From the NCBI GenBank assembly GCA_002418295.1, contig DIDU01000176.1, forward strand, positions 3,281-10,669: a stretch of DNA of 7,389 bases, written 5' to 3'. Shown here piece by piece: positions 1 through 6,284 of the stretch (position 1 is the stretch's first letter; every line of letters begins with the position of its first letter). This DNA is from Carnobacterium sp. UBA5792 (lineage in GTDB: Bacteria > Bacillota > Bacilli > Lactobacillales > Carnobacteriaceae). The notes under the pieces are model-generated. The model saw only the letters and a program-made list of their open reading frames with translations. It did not search any database and had not been told where the DNA came from. The translations under genes and the position numbers were made by a program.

Positions 1-894
1 TTCTTGTAAGGAATACCCAATCACCAGCATTAATTCCATTGTGGTTGCTAAATCATAGACCGGACCAGTTTCACGGTTTCGATGGTAAATATCAGTACTG
101 ATTGTTTCGCAAACAAGACCAGCTTTTTTAGCGATTTCTGCTACTTCAAAATTAAAGCTGTCTGTCCCATGTCCGATATCAAATAAAACGCCGCGGCGAT
201 AAGCATCCCAGACAACATCTTTTATGTTTTTTTCTTCATCCAGAATGCCATTTTCTTTTCCATTGTAACAATGCGTCAGCACATCGCCTTGTTCCATTAA
301 ATTTAATGTGTCTTTTAAGTTAGGCGGAGCTGAACCAATATGGACCATCAAAGGTAAATGCTCATTCTTAGCTTGTATTTTTTTAGCCAGTTCTAAAGGG
401 ACAATATCATTTTCTCCTACAACCGTTTTGCTCATTCTGGCTTTGATGCCAACAATAAAATCAGGGTATTTTTTTAAAACTTGGTGAATAAATTCTTCTT
501 TGATTTTTTTTAAGTCTGCCAATTCATCTTGTTCAACGATTCCCCATTTGGAAATATTGACTAACGCATAGACATTGGTTTTAGTATTTTTAGCAATTTG
601 ATAAAAATCTGCAATGTTTTCTGCACCGGTTGTTCCCGCATCAATAACTGTCGTGACTCCTTTTGGTACGCCAATTTCATCAGGGTAATCGTAATAGAGA
701 TTCATTTTTTCATAACAATGAACATGATCATCGATCCAGCCGGCAGTGATAAATGATTTGTGTTCGAGGTCAATTATTTCTTTTGCCTCTACTGCTAATC
801 TTTCTCCAACTGCCGTAATTTTACCTTCTTCAATTGCGACTTCAAGAGGTTCTCCTGTGACGGATTTTCCGTTTTTTATATATAAGTCAACCAT
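1..894 (-). CDS. EF_0837-type amidohydrolase/deacetylase, C-terminus cut by window edge
   Basis: This is a metal-dependent hydrolase of the amidohydrolase superfamily. Its closest recognisable class is the EF_0837/AHA_3915 'amidohydrolase/deacetylase' group, whose natural substrate is not firmly known. I translated 298 residues (MVDLYIKNGK...). They show a small N-terminal beta-sandwich part (about 1-50), then the TIM barrel with the metal motif DDHVHC (55-60, HVH at 57-59), a candidate carboxylated lysine K151 in GIKARMS, metal histidines H185 (VHIGS) and H208 (THCYNG), and catalytic aspartate candidate D268 (STDIYH). From memory the family runs to about 370 residues, so roughly 75 C-terminal residues lie beyond base 1. 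The ATG at 894 has GAAGGA nine bases upstream (904-909). It lies 16 bases after the mupG-like stop, so the gene is the fourth of the PTS operon. In-frame TTG codons further up are less likely starts. Family is fairly certain; substrate is unknown. Confidence 0.85.
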   Translation of the reverse strand, partial: MVDLYIKNGKSVTGEPLEVAIEEGKITAVGERLAVEAKEIIDLEHKSFITAGWIDDHVHCYEKMNLYYDYPDEIGVPKGVTTVIDAGTTGAENIADFYQIAKNTKTNVYALVNISKWGIVEQDELADLKKIKEEFIHQVLKKYPDFIVGIKARMSKTVVGENDIVPLELAKKIQAKNEHLPLMVHIGSAPPNLKDTLNLMEQGDVLTHCYNGKENGILDEEKNIKDVVWDAYRRGVLFDIGHGTDSFNFEVAEIAKKAGLVCETISTDIYHRNRETGPVYDLATTMELMLVIGYSLQE

Positions 895-910
895 TCCACC
901 AAGTCCTTCA

Positions 911-1996
911 CTATTCTTCAAATTTAAATTTGCTCCATGGGTAAATAAAATCTAACAATACTTTTTCATCTTCTTTGATTTTTCCAACTAAATTTTTTCG
1001 ATTATCTTGATGAGGCTCCAGCACTACTTGTAATTCATTTTTGTATTTTCCAAATTGATCATTTCCGATGACAACATCGCCTCGTTCAAATGGTTCTGTA
1101 TGATCATGCGCAGGATTAGCGTATTCGCTAAATTTTTTGCGAACTTCAGTTGACCGAATCATTTGTTCAGTAATATCCCCTCTCCGATAATGTTGAGCTG
1201 TTGTGACAATTTCTTTTTCAATAGGATTCACAGCTTCCAGAAAATCAACAGCTAATGTAATTTGGTAAGGGTTTATTTTAGATAAAGCCAGTAACTCCTC
1301 GTCCGAAGCATAAGCATTTCCGATAATCACATCATCGATCATGTTAGTAGCAAATAAATGTTTTGCTTGGACTTCAATCGGCAGGTCTCGATGCATTTCT
1401 AAAGTAGGCAAGCCATCGTTAATATTCCAAGGGCCTATTTTTCCTGCTTGTGAGTTTACAAATGCAGCTGTTCTCATTCCTTGCTGTTTAAATCGTTGAT
1501 TGCATTTCATAAAGAAATCAAACGGTAATGCTGTCCCTCTTTGTGGATAAAAATTATGGCAGCCATATAAAAATGGCCGATTCGCTTGATAGGTCAAAAT
1601 ATTATCTAAATAAGCAACATCATTACTCATATTTAATTCAATGATCATATTATATGGATTAAACGAAATCATTGCTTCTTTGTTTCCATCAAATCCTACA
1701 TCTAAACGGATTCCGTCTGCGCCTAATTGATGGAAAAAGGCTAAATCATCGTAAGAAATGCCTAATTCATCAAAGATATTTGGAGCAATATCTAAAATAA
1801 CTTCAAAACCTAATTCTTTTGCAAAGTGAATAATATGGCTGAATTTTTCAGCTACTGCTTCTTTGCCTTCTGTTACCTCTAACATACTCATAAAAATACG
1901 CGAAAATCCATATTCAGCAGCTTTTTTTATATACGTTTCATCTTCTTTAAGAATGCTATGGTCCGGATAAACGGAAATTCCTAATCTTCTTTTCAT
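911..1996 (-). CDS. mupG: MupG-type (DUF871, GH170) 6-phospho-N-acetylmuramidase family protein
   Basis: This 361-residue cytoplasmic protein belongs to DUF871, now glycoside hydrolase family GH170. Its characterised member, S. aureus MupG, splits MurNAc-6-phosphate-GlcNAc into MurNAc-6-phosphate and GlcNAc during peptidoglycan recycling. Visible family motifs are GISVYP (6-11) on strand 1, RIFMSMLEV (33-41), LDIAPN (68-73), GIRLDVGF (95-102), ELNMSN (120-125), CHNFYPQRGTAL (146-157) and GLPTLEMHR (195-203). Together these make a TIM barrel over about residues 1-240. The C-terminal part (about 260-361, with RRGD, RSTEVRKKF and ERGDVVIGND) fits the small cyclophilin-like beta domain of the family. 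Length is normal. The start ATG has GAGGGG eight bases upstream, and its ATGA overlaps the stop of the small membrane protein by four bases, implying translational coupling. Family membership is secure. Muramidase activity is inferred, because DUF871 proteins also sit beside cellobiose-type PTS genes and no murQ is visible here. Confidence 0.85.
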   Translation of the reverse strand: MKRRLGISVYPDHSILKEDETYIKKAAEYGFSRIFMSMLEVTEGKEAVAEKFSHIIHFAKELGFEVILDIAPNIFDELGISYDDLAFFHQLGADGIRLDVGFDGNKEAMISFNPYNMIIELNMSNDVAYLDNILTYQANRPFLYGCHNFYPQRGTALPFDFFMKCNQRFKQQGMRTAAFVNSQAGKIGPWNINDGLPTLEMHRDLPIEVQAKHLFATNMIDDVIIGNAYASDEELLALSKINPYQITLAVDFLEAVNPIEKEIVTTAQHYRRGDITEQMIRSTEVRKKFSEYANPAHDHTEPFERGDVVIGNDQFGKYKNELQVVLEPHQDNRKNLVGKIKEDEKVLLDFIYPWSKFKFEE

Positions 1997-2265
1997 ACTT
2001 TTTGCCCCTCTTCCATTTTATTAAATACTTTTCTATATTTGCCTGCGATCATACTGGCAACGAATAGTGTCACAGCAATTACCAGAATGGAACCCATATG
2101 TGTAATTGCCGCTATGACAACGCTAGCAATAATTAATCCCATTCCCATCAATAACAGCTTTATTGTTGACACCTCAAATAACTTTTTAGGTAATTTTTCT
2201 TTTTCAATCACATACTGACAAATACAGAAGTAAAGAACAAACCCAATAAAATAAGATAATTCCAT
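1993..2265 (-). CDS. Small membrane protein of unknown function in the PTS operon
   Basis: I do not recognise this protein. From the ATG at 2265 it has 90 residues (MELSYFIGFV...). It is strongly hydrophobic, with three likely membrane segments at about residues 3-19, 35-54 and 58-74. A short charged loop (IEKEKLPKKLFE) follows the first segment and a basic/acidic tail (GKYRKVFNKMEEGQKV) ends the protein. It has no signal-peptide cleavage site or cysteine-histidine motif that I can see. Its 3' end overlaps the mupG-like start by four bases (ATGA), and its position between EIIC and MupG strongly supports it being a real, co-translated gene. The start is uncertain: in-frame GTG (2277) and TTG (2280) codons lie upstream and would give up to 95 residues. 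I prefer the ATG because GGTG lies nine bases before it and the upstream hairpin at 2280-2307 then stays outside the coding region. A role as a transporter accessory protein is only a guess. Confidence 0.7.
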   Translation of the reverse strand: MELSYFIGFVLYFCICQYVIEKEKLPKKLFEVSTIKLLLMGMGLIIASVVIAAITHMGSILVIAVTLFVASMIAGKYRKVFNKMEEGQKV

Positions 2266-2279
2266 TTTATATTGCACCA

Positions 2280-2307
2280 AAGAGACAAGAATCAGTTCCT
2301 GTCTCTT
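2280..2307 (-). promoter_or_regulatory. Intercistronic hairpin between EIIC and the small membrane protein
   Basis: On the minus strand the arms AAGAGACA and TGTCTCTT pair perfectly over 8 bp. The stem continues through a G-T wobble and GAA/TTC to a CTGA loop, giving about 12 pairs in all. It sits just after the EIIC stop (2325) and before the next start. It has no following T-run, so it does not look like a complete intrinsic terminator. An RNA-processing or 3'-stabilising element, or partial attenuation that lowers expression of the downstream genes, fits better. Confidence 0.55.
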
Positions 2308-2324
2308 ATTCCTTTCAATTTAGA

Positions 2325-3665
2325 TTAATTTTCTTCTACAACTACTTGTCCATCCATAACAGTCTCTGCATCATTTATTTTTGCTGCCTCTTCACGCTCC
2401 AATTGTTGTTTCTCAAAAACTTTAAAGAAAGGATAATAAATAGCCAAACTAATACCAAAGTTGATTACAACTAGGACGCCTGCCATGATGCTCCAATCTG
2501 TGCTTATCCAAGCAGCAATAGGAGATATTACAGTAAACGGTAAGCGGGCCATCATCATGGGTACGACATTAGTTACTGTAAGGATATAGGATAAAGTTGT
2601 TGTTATTAATGGCGCTACGATAAACGGGATGCCTAAAATTGGATTCATTACGATTGGTGCTCCAAAAATAATCGGTTCATTGATGTTAAATAAGCCTGGT
2701 AAGAATGATAATCTTCCTAAACTCTTTATATACTCAGACTTTGAAAACAAGAAAAGTGTCACTAACGCTAAAGTTGTTCCGGCTCCGCCAATCCAAACAA
2801 ACCATTGCAAAAATTGTTCTGTAAAAATATTGGGCAAATCATGTGCCCCTGTTCCAGCTGTAAAAGCATCCATATTTTCAGCAATTGACATATCCCAGAA
2901 TGGACGAATAACTGGACCCATAATTGCAGGACCGTGAATACCTAATACCCAAAAGAATGTAATCAAAAATACTGTTAAGAGACCACCAAATAAACTATTG
3001 CCTGCTAAAATATCTTTAAATGGGAGTAAAAGTGTACTTAAAAAACTACTGATATCAAAATTAAGTAAGTACCTTACTACCCAAAAGAACAGGATGATAA
3101 CGGCTGTTGGAAGCAACGCAATAAACGAATTTGATACTTCAGGCGGTACCCCTTCAGGCATTTTTATTGTAATATTTTTTTCTTTCATAAATCGGTAAAT
3201 CTCGACAGAAATAATAGATGTTACAATTGCTCCAAATAATGAAGATGAACTTAAAGCAGCAATATTAACAAAGCGGCCTGCATCGACTACTCCTTCGATA
3301 GGTTCTATTATTTGAGTCGGCACTACAGTCGAAATCAAAAATCCAAGTACAGCTAATAAACCACTAGATAATGTATCAAGGTCATAACTTTTCGCTAAAG
3401 AGGAAGCTATCCCAAAAGTGGCATATAATGACAGAATACCCACTGTGAAACGAAATGGTACATCTAAAATAGCTTTATAAGGTTCAATAATAGCGGCAAT
3501 AGATTCGATGGGAATATTTAATAAAATCGTAAAAAACGAACCTACAATAGTTAACGGCAATGTAGCAATAATCCCTTTTCTAATAGCTGTCATATGCCGT
3601 TGAGAACTAATTTTACCTGCAACTGGTGTTACTTTTTCTTCTAGAAAACTAACAAAATTATCCAT
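2325..3665 (-). CDS. PTS EIIC permease, lactose/cellobiose (CelB/ChbC) family
   Basis: This is an integral membrane sugar permease of the PTS lactose/N,N'-diacetylchitobiose/beta-glucoside family. It brings a disaccharide in while EIIB phosphorylates it. The protein has 446 residues, normal for a stand-alone EIIC, with about ten hydrophobic segments between residues 30 and 415. Family signatures are visible: GIHGPAIMGPVIRPFWD (242-258) and FNINEPIIFGAP (326-337). H244 and E330 appear to match the sugar-contacting histidine and glutamate of the ChbC structure. The usual C-terminal YYPFFKVFEKQ (410-420) is followed by a charged tail rich in E. No EIIA or EIIB domain is fused and none is encoded in the window, so these must come from elsewhere. 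AGGAGG lies six bases before the ATG. It is the first gene of the operon, behind a clear promoter. Substrate is not readable from sequence; the neighbouring MupG and amidohydrolase hint at an amino-sugar disaccharide rather than cellobiose. Confidence 0.93.
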   Translation of the reverse strand: MDNFVSFLEEKVTPVAGKISSQRHMTAIRKGIIATLPLTIVGSFFTILLNIPIESIAAIIEPYKAILDVPFRFTVGILSLYATFGIASSLAKSYDLDTLSSGLLAVLGFLISTVVPTQIIEPIEGVVDAGRFVNIAALSSSSLFGAIVTSIISVEIYRFMKEKNITIKMPEGVPPEVSNSFIALLPTAVIILFFWVVRYLLNFDISSFLSTLLLPFKDILAGNSLFGGLLTVFLITFFWVLGIHGPAIMGPVIRPFWDMSIAENMDAFTAGTGAHDLPNIFTEQFLQWFVWIGGAGTTLALVTLFLFSKSEYIKSLGRLSFLPGLFNINEPIIFGAPIVMNPILGIPFIVAPLITTTLSYILTVTNVVPMMMARLPFTVISPIAAWISTDWSIMAGVLVVINFGISLAIYYPFFKVFEKQQLEREEAAKINDAETVMDGQVVVEEN

Positions 3666-3705
3666 CTTTTTCCTCCTGTTTTATGCTTCATCTTCTTTCT
3701 ATTTC

Positions 3706-3734
3706 AATATAACATTATAATGTTTAGAAGTAAA
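3706..3734 (-). promoter_or_regulatory. Promoter of the EIIC-mupG operon
   Basis: On the minus strand a -35 TTTACT (3729-3734) and a -10 TATATT (3706-3711) are separated by exactly 17 bases. This predicts transcription starting near 3699 and a leader of about 33 bases before the EIIC start. A second TATAAT (3714-3719) lies inside the spacer but lacks a fitting -35. The spacer contains a perfect palindrome and the -35 overlaps a cre-like site, as expected of a regulated catabolic promoter. Confidence 0.6.
3711..3724. promoter_or_regulatory. Perfect 14-bp palindrome, candidate GntR operator
   Basis: AACATTATAATGTT is its own reverse complement and fills most of the -35/-10 spacer of the EIIC operon promoter. 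A dimeric regulator bound here would block RNA polymerase. The GntR/UTRA protein encoded just upstream is the most likely binder, but that link is inferred from position. I found no second copy in front of the GntR gene or GH4. Confidence 0.5.
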
Positions 3735-3742
3735 CGGTTTCG
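3729..3742 (-). promoter_or_regulatory. cre-like CcpA site over the -35 box
   Basis: Read on the minus strand, CGAAACCGTTTACT fits the catabolite-responsive element core TGNAANCGNWNNCW at every fixed position except the first (C for T). It includes the -35 hexamer of the EIIC operon promoter. CcpA bound here would repress the operon when preferred sugars are present. The mismatch keeps confidence moderate. Confidence 0.5.
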
Positions 3743-3791
3743 GAATATTTTTATAAATAGTATTTTTTTCTTATTTTTAACAATAGATCAA

Positions 3792-3845
3792 TAAAGAGAA
3801 AACAGGAATTGGTTTGTCATAAGTTCTTTTGCTGTTTTCTCTTTA
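3792..3845 (-). terminator. Probable terminator of the GntR gene
   Basis: A perfect 14-bp inverted repeat (arms TAAAGAGAAAACAG and CTGTTTTCTCTTTA) encloses a 26-base loop. It begins 10 bases after the GntR stop codon. On the minus strand the 3' arm is itself U-rich but no clean T-run follows, so termination may be partial and some readthrough from the regulator into the EIIC operon is possible. The long loop is unusual for an intrinsic terminator. Confidence 0.5.
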
Positions 3846-3855
3846 CTTGCTGAGA

Positions 3856-4560
3856 TCATACTTCATATTCAATCATGTAAGGATACTTCGAAGTATCATA
3901 AATTGCATAAGAAATTTCAATAATTTCATTCATTTGACTGTAAGACCTTCTGATCCGTTTTAATAAATGGTTATGCTCAGTTTCCAGTAATTTTTTTATT
4001 GGTTCTTCAACTTCTGTTACTTCAAAACTATCTTTAAACCGGTCAACCGTTTTTCCATACCCAGCTAACCACTTATAGAGCGATACTTTTTCCATTTGTG
4101 TCAATACTTGTTTATCTCCCAATACAGGCAAATAATGTTCAAAATAAATATAGGGTGCTCCATTTAACCGATACAGTCGGATCAACTTAAAGGCTTGCTT
4201 TCCAAATAAACGCTTAAGTTCTTTTTCATCATTAGTAAAGCTTACTTTTTCAATGGCTAAAATTTCTTTAGTCAATTGGTATCCATCTTTTTCAACCATA
4301 CGCGAAAAAGATTCCGCCTTTGACAATTTATTAAATAAACGATTACTCAAAACAGTGGTCCCTTTGCCGCTTTTTTTCTCTAAGTAACCTTCATTTGCTA
4401 AAATCTCAATGGCTTTTCGGACTGTGATCTTACTCACTTTAAATTTTTCTTCCAATTCAATTTCAGTCGGAATCTGTGTTCCGATTGGATAGGTTTCATC
4501 CAGTATATCATTTTTTATACTATTGGCGACTTCAATATATAATAAGTTTTTAGCTTTCAT
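3856..4560 (-). CDS. GntR-family transcriptional regulator with UTRA ligand domain
   Basis: This is a DNA-binding regulator of the GntR family, HutC subfamily, which normally represses sugar operons and is released by a phosphorylated sugar. From the ATG at 4560 it has 234 residues, normal for the class. The winged helix covers about residues 5-72, with the typical run IPTEIELEEKFKVSKITVRK followed by AIEILANEGYLEKKSGKGTTV. The UTRA domain covers about 90-230, with the usual RLYRLNGAPYIYFEHYLP-like strand and RIRRSYS near the end. I chose ATG 4560 because GGAG lies five bases upstream; a TTG at 4590 would add ten residues but has no ribosome binding site. The gene lies directly upstream of, and parallel to, the EIIC operon, whose promoter contains a perfect palindrome, so it is the obvious local regulator. 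Its effector is unknown; the phosphosugar made by the neighbouring PTS is likely. Confidence 0.92.
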   Translation of the reverse strand: MKAKNLLYIEVANSIKNDILDETYPIGTQIPTEIELEEKFKVSKITVRKAIEILANEGYLEKKSGKGTTVLSNRLFNKLSKAESFSRMVEKDGYQLTKEILAIEKVSFTNDEKELKRLFGKQAFKLIRLYRLNGAPYIYFEHYLPVLGDKQVLTQMEKVSLYKWLAGYGKTVDRFKDSFEVTEVEEPIKKLLETEHNHLLKRIRRSYSQMNEIIEISYAIYDTSKYPYMIEYEV

Positions 4561-4658
4561 ACTATCTCCATTCTGCAAAAGTAAATTCAAATTCGCAGCT
4601 CAATGCCTCTCACTGATTGTTTGTATCAAGAAGGCATTAAACATATTCTCTTTAACAG

Positions 4659-4692
4659 ATTATACCTTTTTTCTTCCTTACTGGCCAATGGA
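4659..4692 (-). promoter_or_regulatory. Possible promoter of the GntR gene
   Basis: On the minus strand a perfect -10 TATAAT (4659-4664) lies 18 bases after TTGGCC, a weak -35. It is downstream of the GH4 terminator and about 100 bases before the GntR start, leaving a long leader. That leader contains an inverted repeat AATGCCT/AGGCATT (4602-4608 and 4632-4638) of unknown meaning. Confidence 0.4.
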
Positions 4693-4748
4693 GTAGTGTT
4701 AATTTTTCTAATAGAATAGTTTATTTGTCTAAAAATTATTGCTTTTAT

Positions 4749-4785
4749 TAAAAATACTCTTAAGATCGGCTAGGATCTTAAGAGT
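4749..4785 (-). terminator. Intrinsic terminator of the GH4 gene
   Basis: A perfect 13-bp stem (arms 4754-4766 and 4773-4785, TACTCTTAAGATC and its complement) has a six-base loop. On the minus strand it is followed at once by TTTTT. It lies 26 bases after the GH4 stop and separates GH4 from the GntR gene, so the two are probably independent transcripts. Confidence 0.88.
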
Positions 4786-4811
4786 ACTTCAATTTTTACT
4801 AAAACAATAAA

Positions 4812-6170
4812 TTAGCTTGCTGTAGTTGCTTTTTCAATTTCTTTGATTTTTTCAGCAAATTGCGGTAAATACGTTTTATGAGCCACAAGTAATTCATTCA
4901 TCACTTGTTTAGCAACAAATCCGCTGGTAATCAAAGGATTCATCGTAAATGCTTGAAGCAATGTACCATAGTCTCCAGTAACTGCAGCTTCAACTGTTAA
5001 TAGTTCCATTGATTTCATTAATTGCAATAATCCTCTTTCAGCAGGCGCAAAGCTACCGAATTGGAAAGGTACTGGTCCTTTACCAGTGATCATACTGGTC
5101 ACCTCAACCACACAGTCGACGGGCAAATCTGTGACTGTTCCATTGTTTTTCGTGCTGACTGTCATGATCATACGTTTGTCATTGTAAATGGAATTGATGA
5201 TATTGCACGCTGCATCACTATATCTTGCGCCGCCTCGTTCTGCTAATTGCTGCGGTTTGTGATCCAGATTTTCGTCTTTGTACAATTCGAACAATTCTTT
5301 TTCGATTCCTTTAACTTTTTCGGCACGTGTACCTGAATTTTTGAAGTCTTCTAGTTCTTCTTTCAGCGCTTCATCTGTTAAGTAATAGTATCTGTGATAA
5401 GGACAAGGGACCATATGCAAGTTTTGCACTTGTTCAAAAATCAAATCATTTTCTTGAATATTAGCTACAATACTTTTAGAATCTGAAGCATCGCCATACA
5501 TGATTTCCAACAATTCATCTGTTAAGGAATTGCCTTTATTGTCTACAACTGTATGCCAATGTAAATGATTAATGCCAGCAAACTGGAAGAACAAGTCTTC
5601 AGGATCCCGTTCTAATAAAGCAGCTTCTTCAACGATCGCATTCACTGGAATATTGCATAATCCGACTACTTTATCCCAGTTTCCGTACCGCATAACCGCT
5701 TCTGTTACCATACCAGCCGGATTTGTAAAATCAATCAGCCAAGCATCCGGACAAAGTTCTTTCATATCCTCTACGATATCTAAAATCACTGGAACAGTTC
5801 TTAATGCTTTGAAGATCCCGCCAGCTCCATTTGTTTCTTGACCGATCATACCATGACTTAATGGAATACGTTCATCTAAAATTCTAGCATCTAATTGGCC
5901 TACTCTTAATTGTGTCGTCACGAAGTCCGCGTCTTTCAAGGCTTCTCTGCGGTCTAATGTCAGATAAACTTCACAATCGATATTTGCCGCTTTAATCATT
6001 CTCTTAGCCATTTCTCCAACAATCGATTGTTTTTCTTTTCCAAGCTCCACGTCGACCAACCATAATTCTTTTAATGGCAATTCAGCATAACGGTTAATAA
6101 AACCTTCCACTAATTCCGGCGTATAACTTGAACCTCCGCCGATCGTTACAATTTTCAATCCTTTTTTCAT
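4812..6170 (-). CDS. celF: GH4 6-phospho-beta-glucosidase
   Basis: This cytoplasmic enzyme of glycoside hydrolase family 4 cleaves 6-phosphorylated beta-glucosides such as cellobiose-6-phosphate, using NAD+ and a divalent metal in an oxidation-elimination mechanism. It has 452 residues, close to E. coli ChbF and B. subtilis LicH. The N-terminal Rossmann fold shows IVTIGGGSSYTPEL (7-20) and LVD (38-40). QLRVGQLDAR (87-96), GQETNGAGG (110-118) and FTNPAG (148-153) are typical of the family. C172 in LCNIP and H202 in GINHLHW are the expected metal ligands, and Y317 in GGARYSD is the likely catalytic base. CNIP rather than CDMP favours beta- over alpha-glucosidase specificity. AGGAGG stands eight bases before the ATG. 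The gene is monocistronic, with a perfect cre in its leader, and is divergent from the RpiR regulator. No key residue is missing. The exact aglycone is not readable; the symbol follows the family. Confidence 0.93.
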   Translation of the reverse strand: MKKGLKIVTIGGGSSYTPELVEGFINRYAELPLKELWLVDVELGKEKQSIVGEMAKRMIKAANIDCEVYLTLDRREALKDADFVTTQLRVGQLDARILDERIPLSHGMIGQETNGAGGIFKALRTVPVILDIVEDMKELCPDAWLIDFTNPAGMVTEAVMRYGNWDKVVGLCNIPVNAIVEEAALLERDPEDLFFQFAGINHLHWHTVVDNKGNSLTDELLEIMYGDASDSKSIVANIQENDLIFEQVQNLHMVPCPYHRYYYLTDEALKEELEDFKNSGTRAEKVKGIEKELFELYKDENLDHKPQQLAERGGARYSDAACNIINSIYNDKRMIMTVSTKNNGTVTDLPVDCVVEVTSMITGKGPVPFQFGSFAPAERGLLQLMKSMELLTVEAAVTGDYGTLLQAFTMNPLITSGFVAKQVMNELLVAHKTYLPQFAEKIKEIEKATTAS

Positions 6171-6185
6171 AAACGTTGCCTCCTG

Positions 6186-6200
6186 ATGTAATCGTTATCT
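6186..6200. promoter_or_regulatory. Full-consensus cre (CcpA) site in the GH4 leader
   Basis: ATGTAATCGTTATCT matches every position of the consensus WTGNAANCGNWNNCW. It lies between the candidate GH4 -10 (6216-6221) and its ribosome binding site, roughly 10-25 bases into the transcript. There CcpA could act as a roadblock. This predicts strong glucose repression of GH4. Confidence 0.7.
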
Positions 6201-6215
6201 TTTCTTTATACCACC

Positions 6216-6244
6216 AGTATAGTCTTTTTTATGAATGTTTGTGC
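6216..6244 (-). promoter_or_regulatory. Candidate activator-dependent promoter of GH4
   Basis: On the minus strand a good -10 TATACT (6216-6221) lacks a proper -35: the hexamer 17 bases upstream is GCACAA (6239-6244). Transcription would start near 6209. A weak -35 with paired operator-like repeats 40-70 bases further upstream suits a promoter needing an activator, as with RpiR-family GlvR acting on the glvA (GH4) operon of B. subtilis. The promoter itself is a prediction. Confidence 0.4.
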
Positions 6245-6284
6245 TTTTCATGAGAATATGGGCAACTGTTATTCAAATAGAAAA

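Noticed and set aside
746..955. Open frame on the plus strand, 69 codons
   Set aside because: It lies opposite the amidohydrolase and the end of the MupG gene, and its translation has no recognisable features.
2629..3198. Two plus-strand open frames (2629-2937 and 2998-3198)
   Set aside because: Both are antisense to the clearly real EIIC gene and have low-complexity translations without a domain.
4561..4590. In-frame TTG extension of the GntR protein by 10 residues
   Set aside because: No ribosome binding site precedes it, while GGAG stands before ATG 4560 and the protein then starts in normal GntR fashion.
4754..4785. GH4 terminator acting on the plus strand too
   Set aside because: No plus-strand gene runs into it and its plus-strand tail is a weaker, displaced T-run.
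5061..5841. Two plus-strand open frames (5061-5246 and 5572-5841)
   Set aside because: Both are antisense to the intact GH4 gene and do not resemble any protein.
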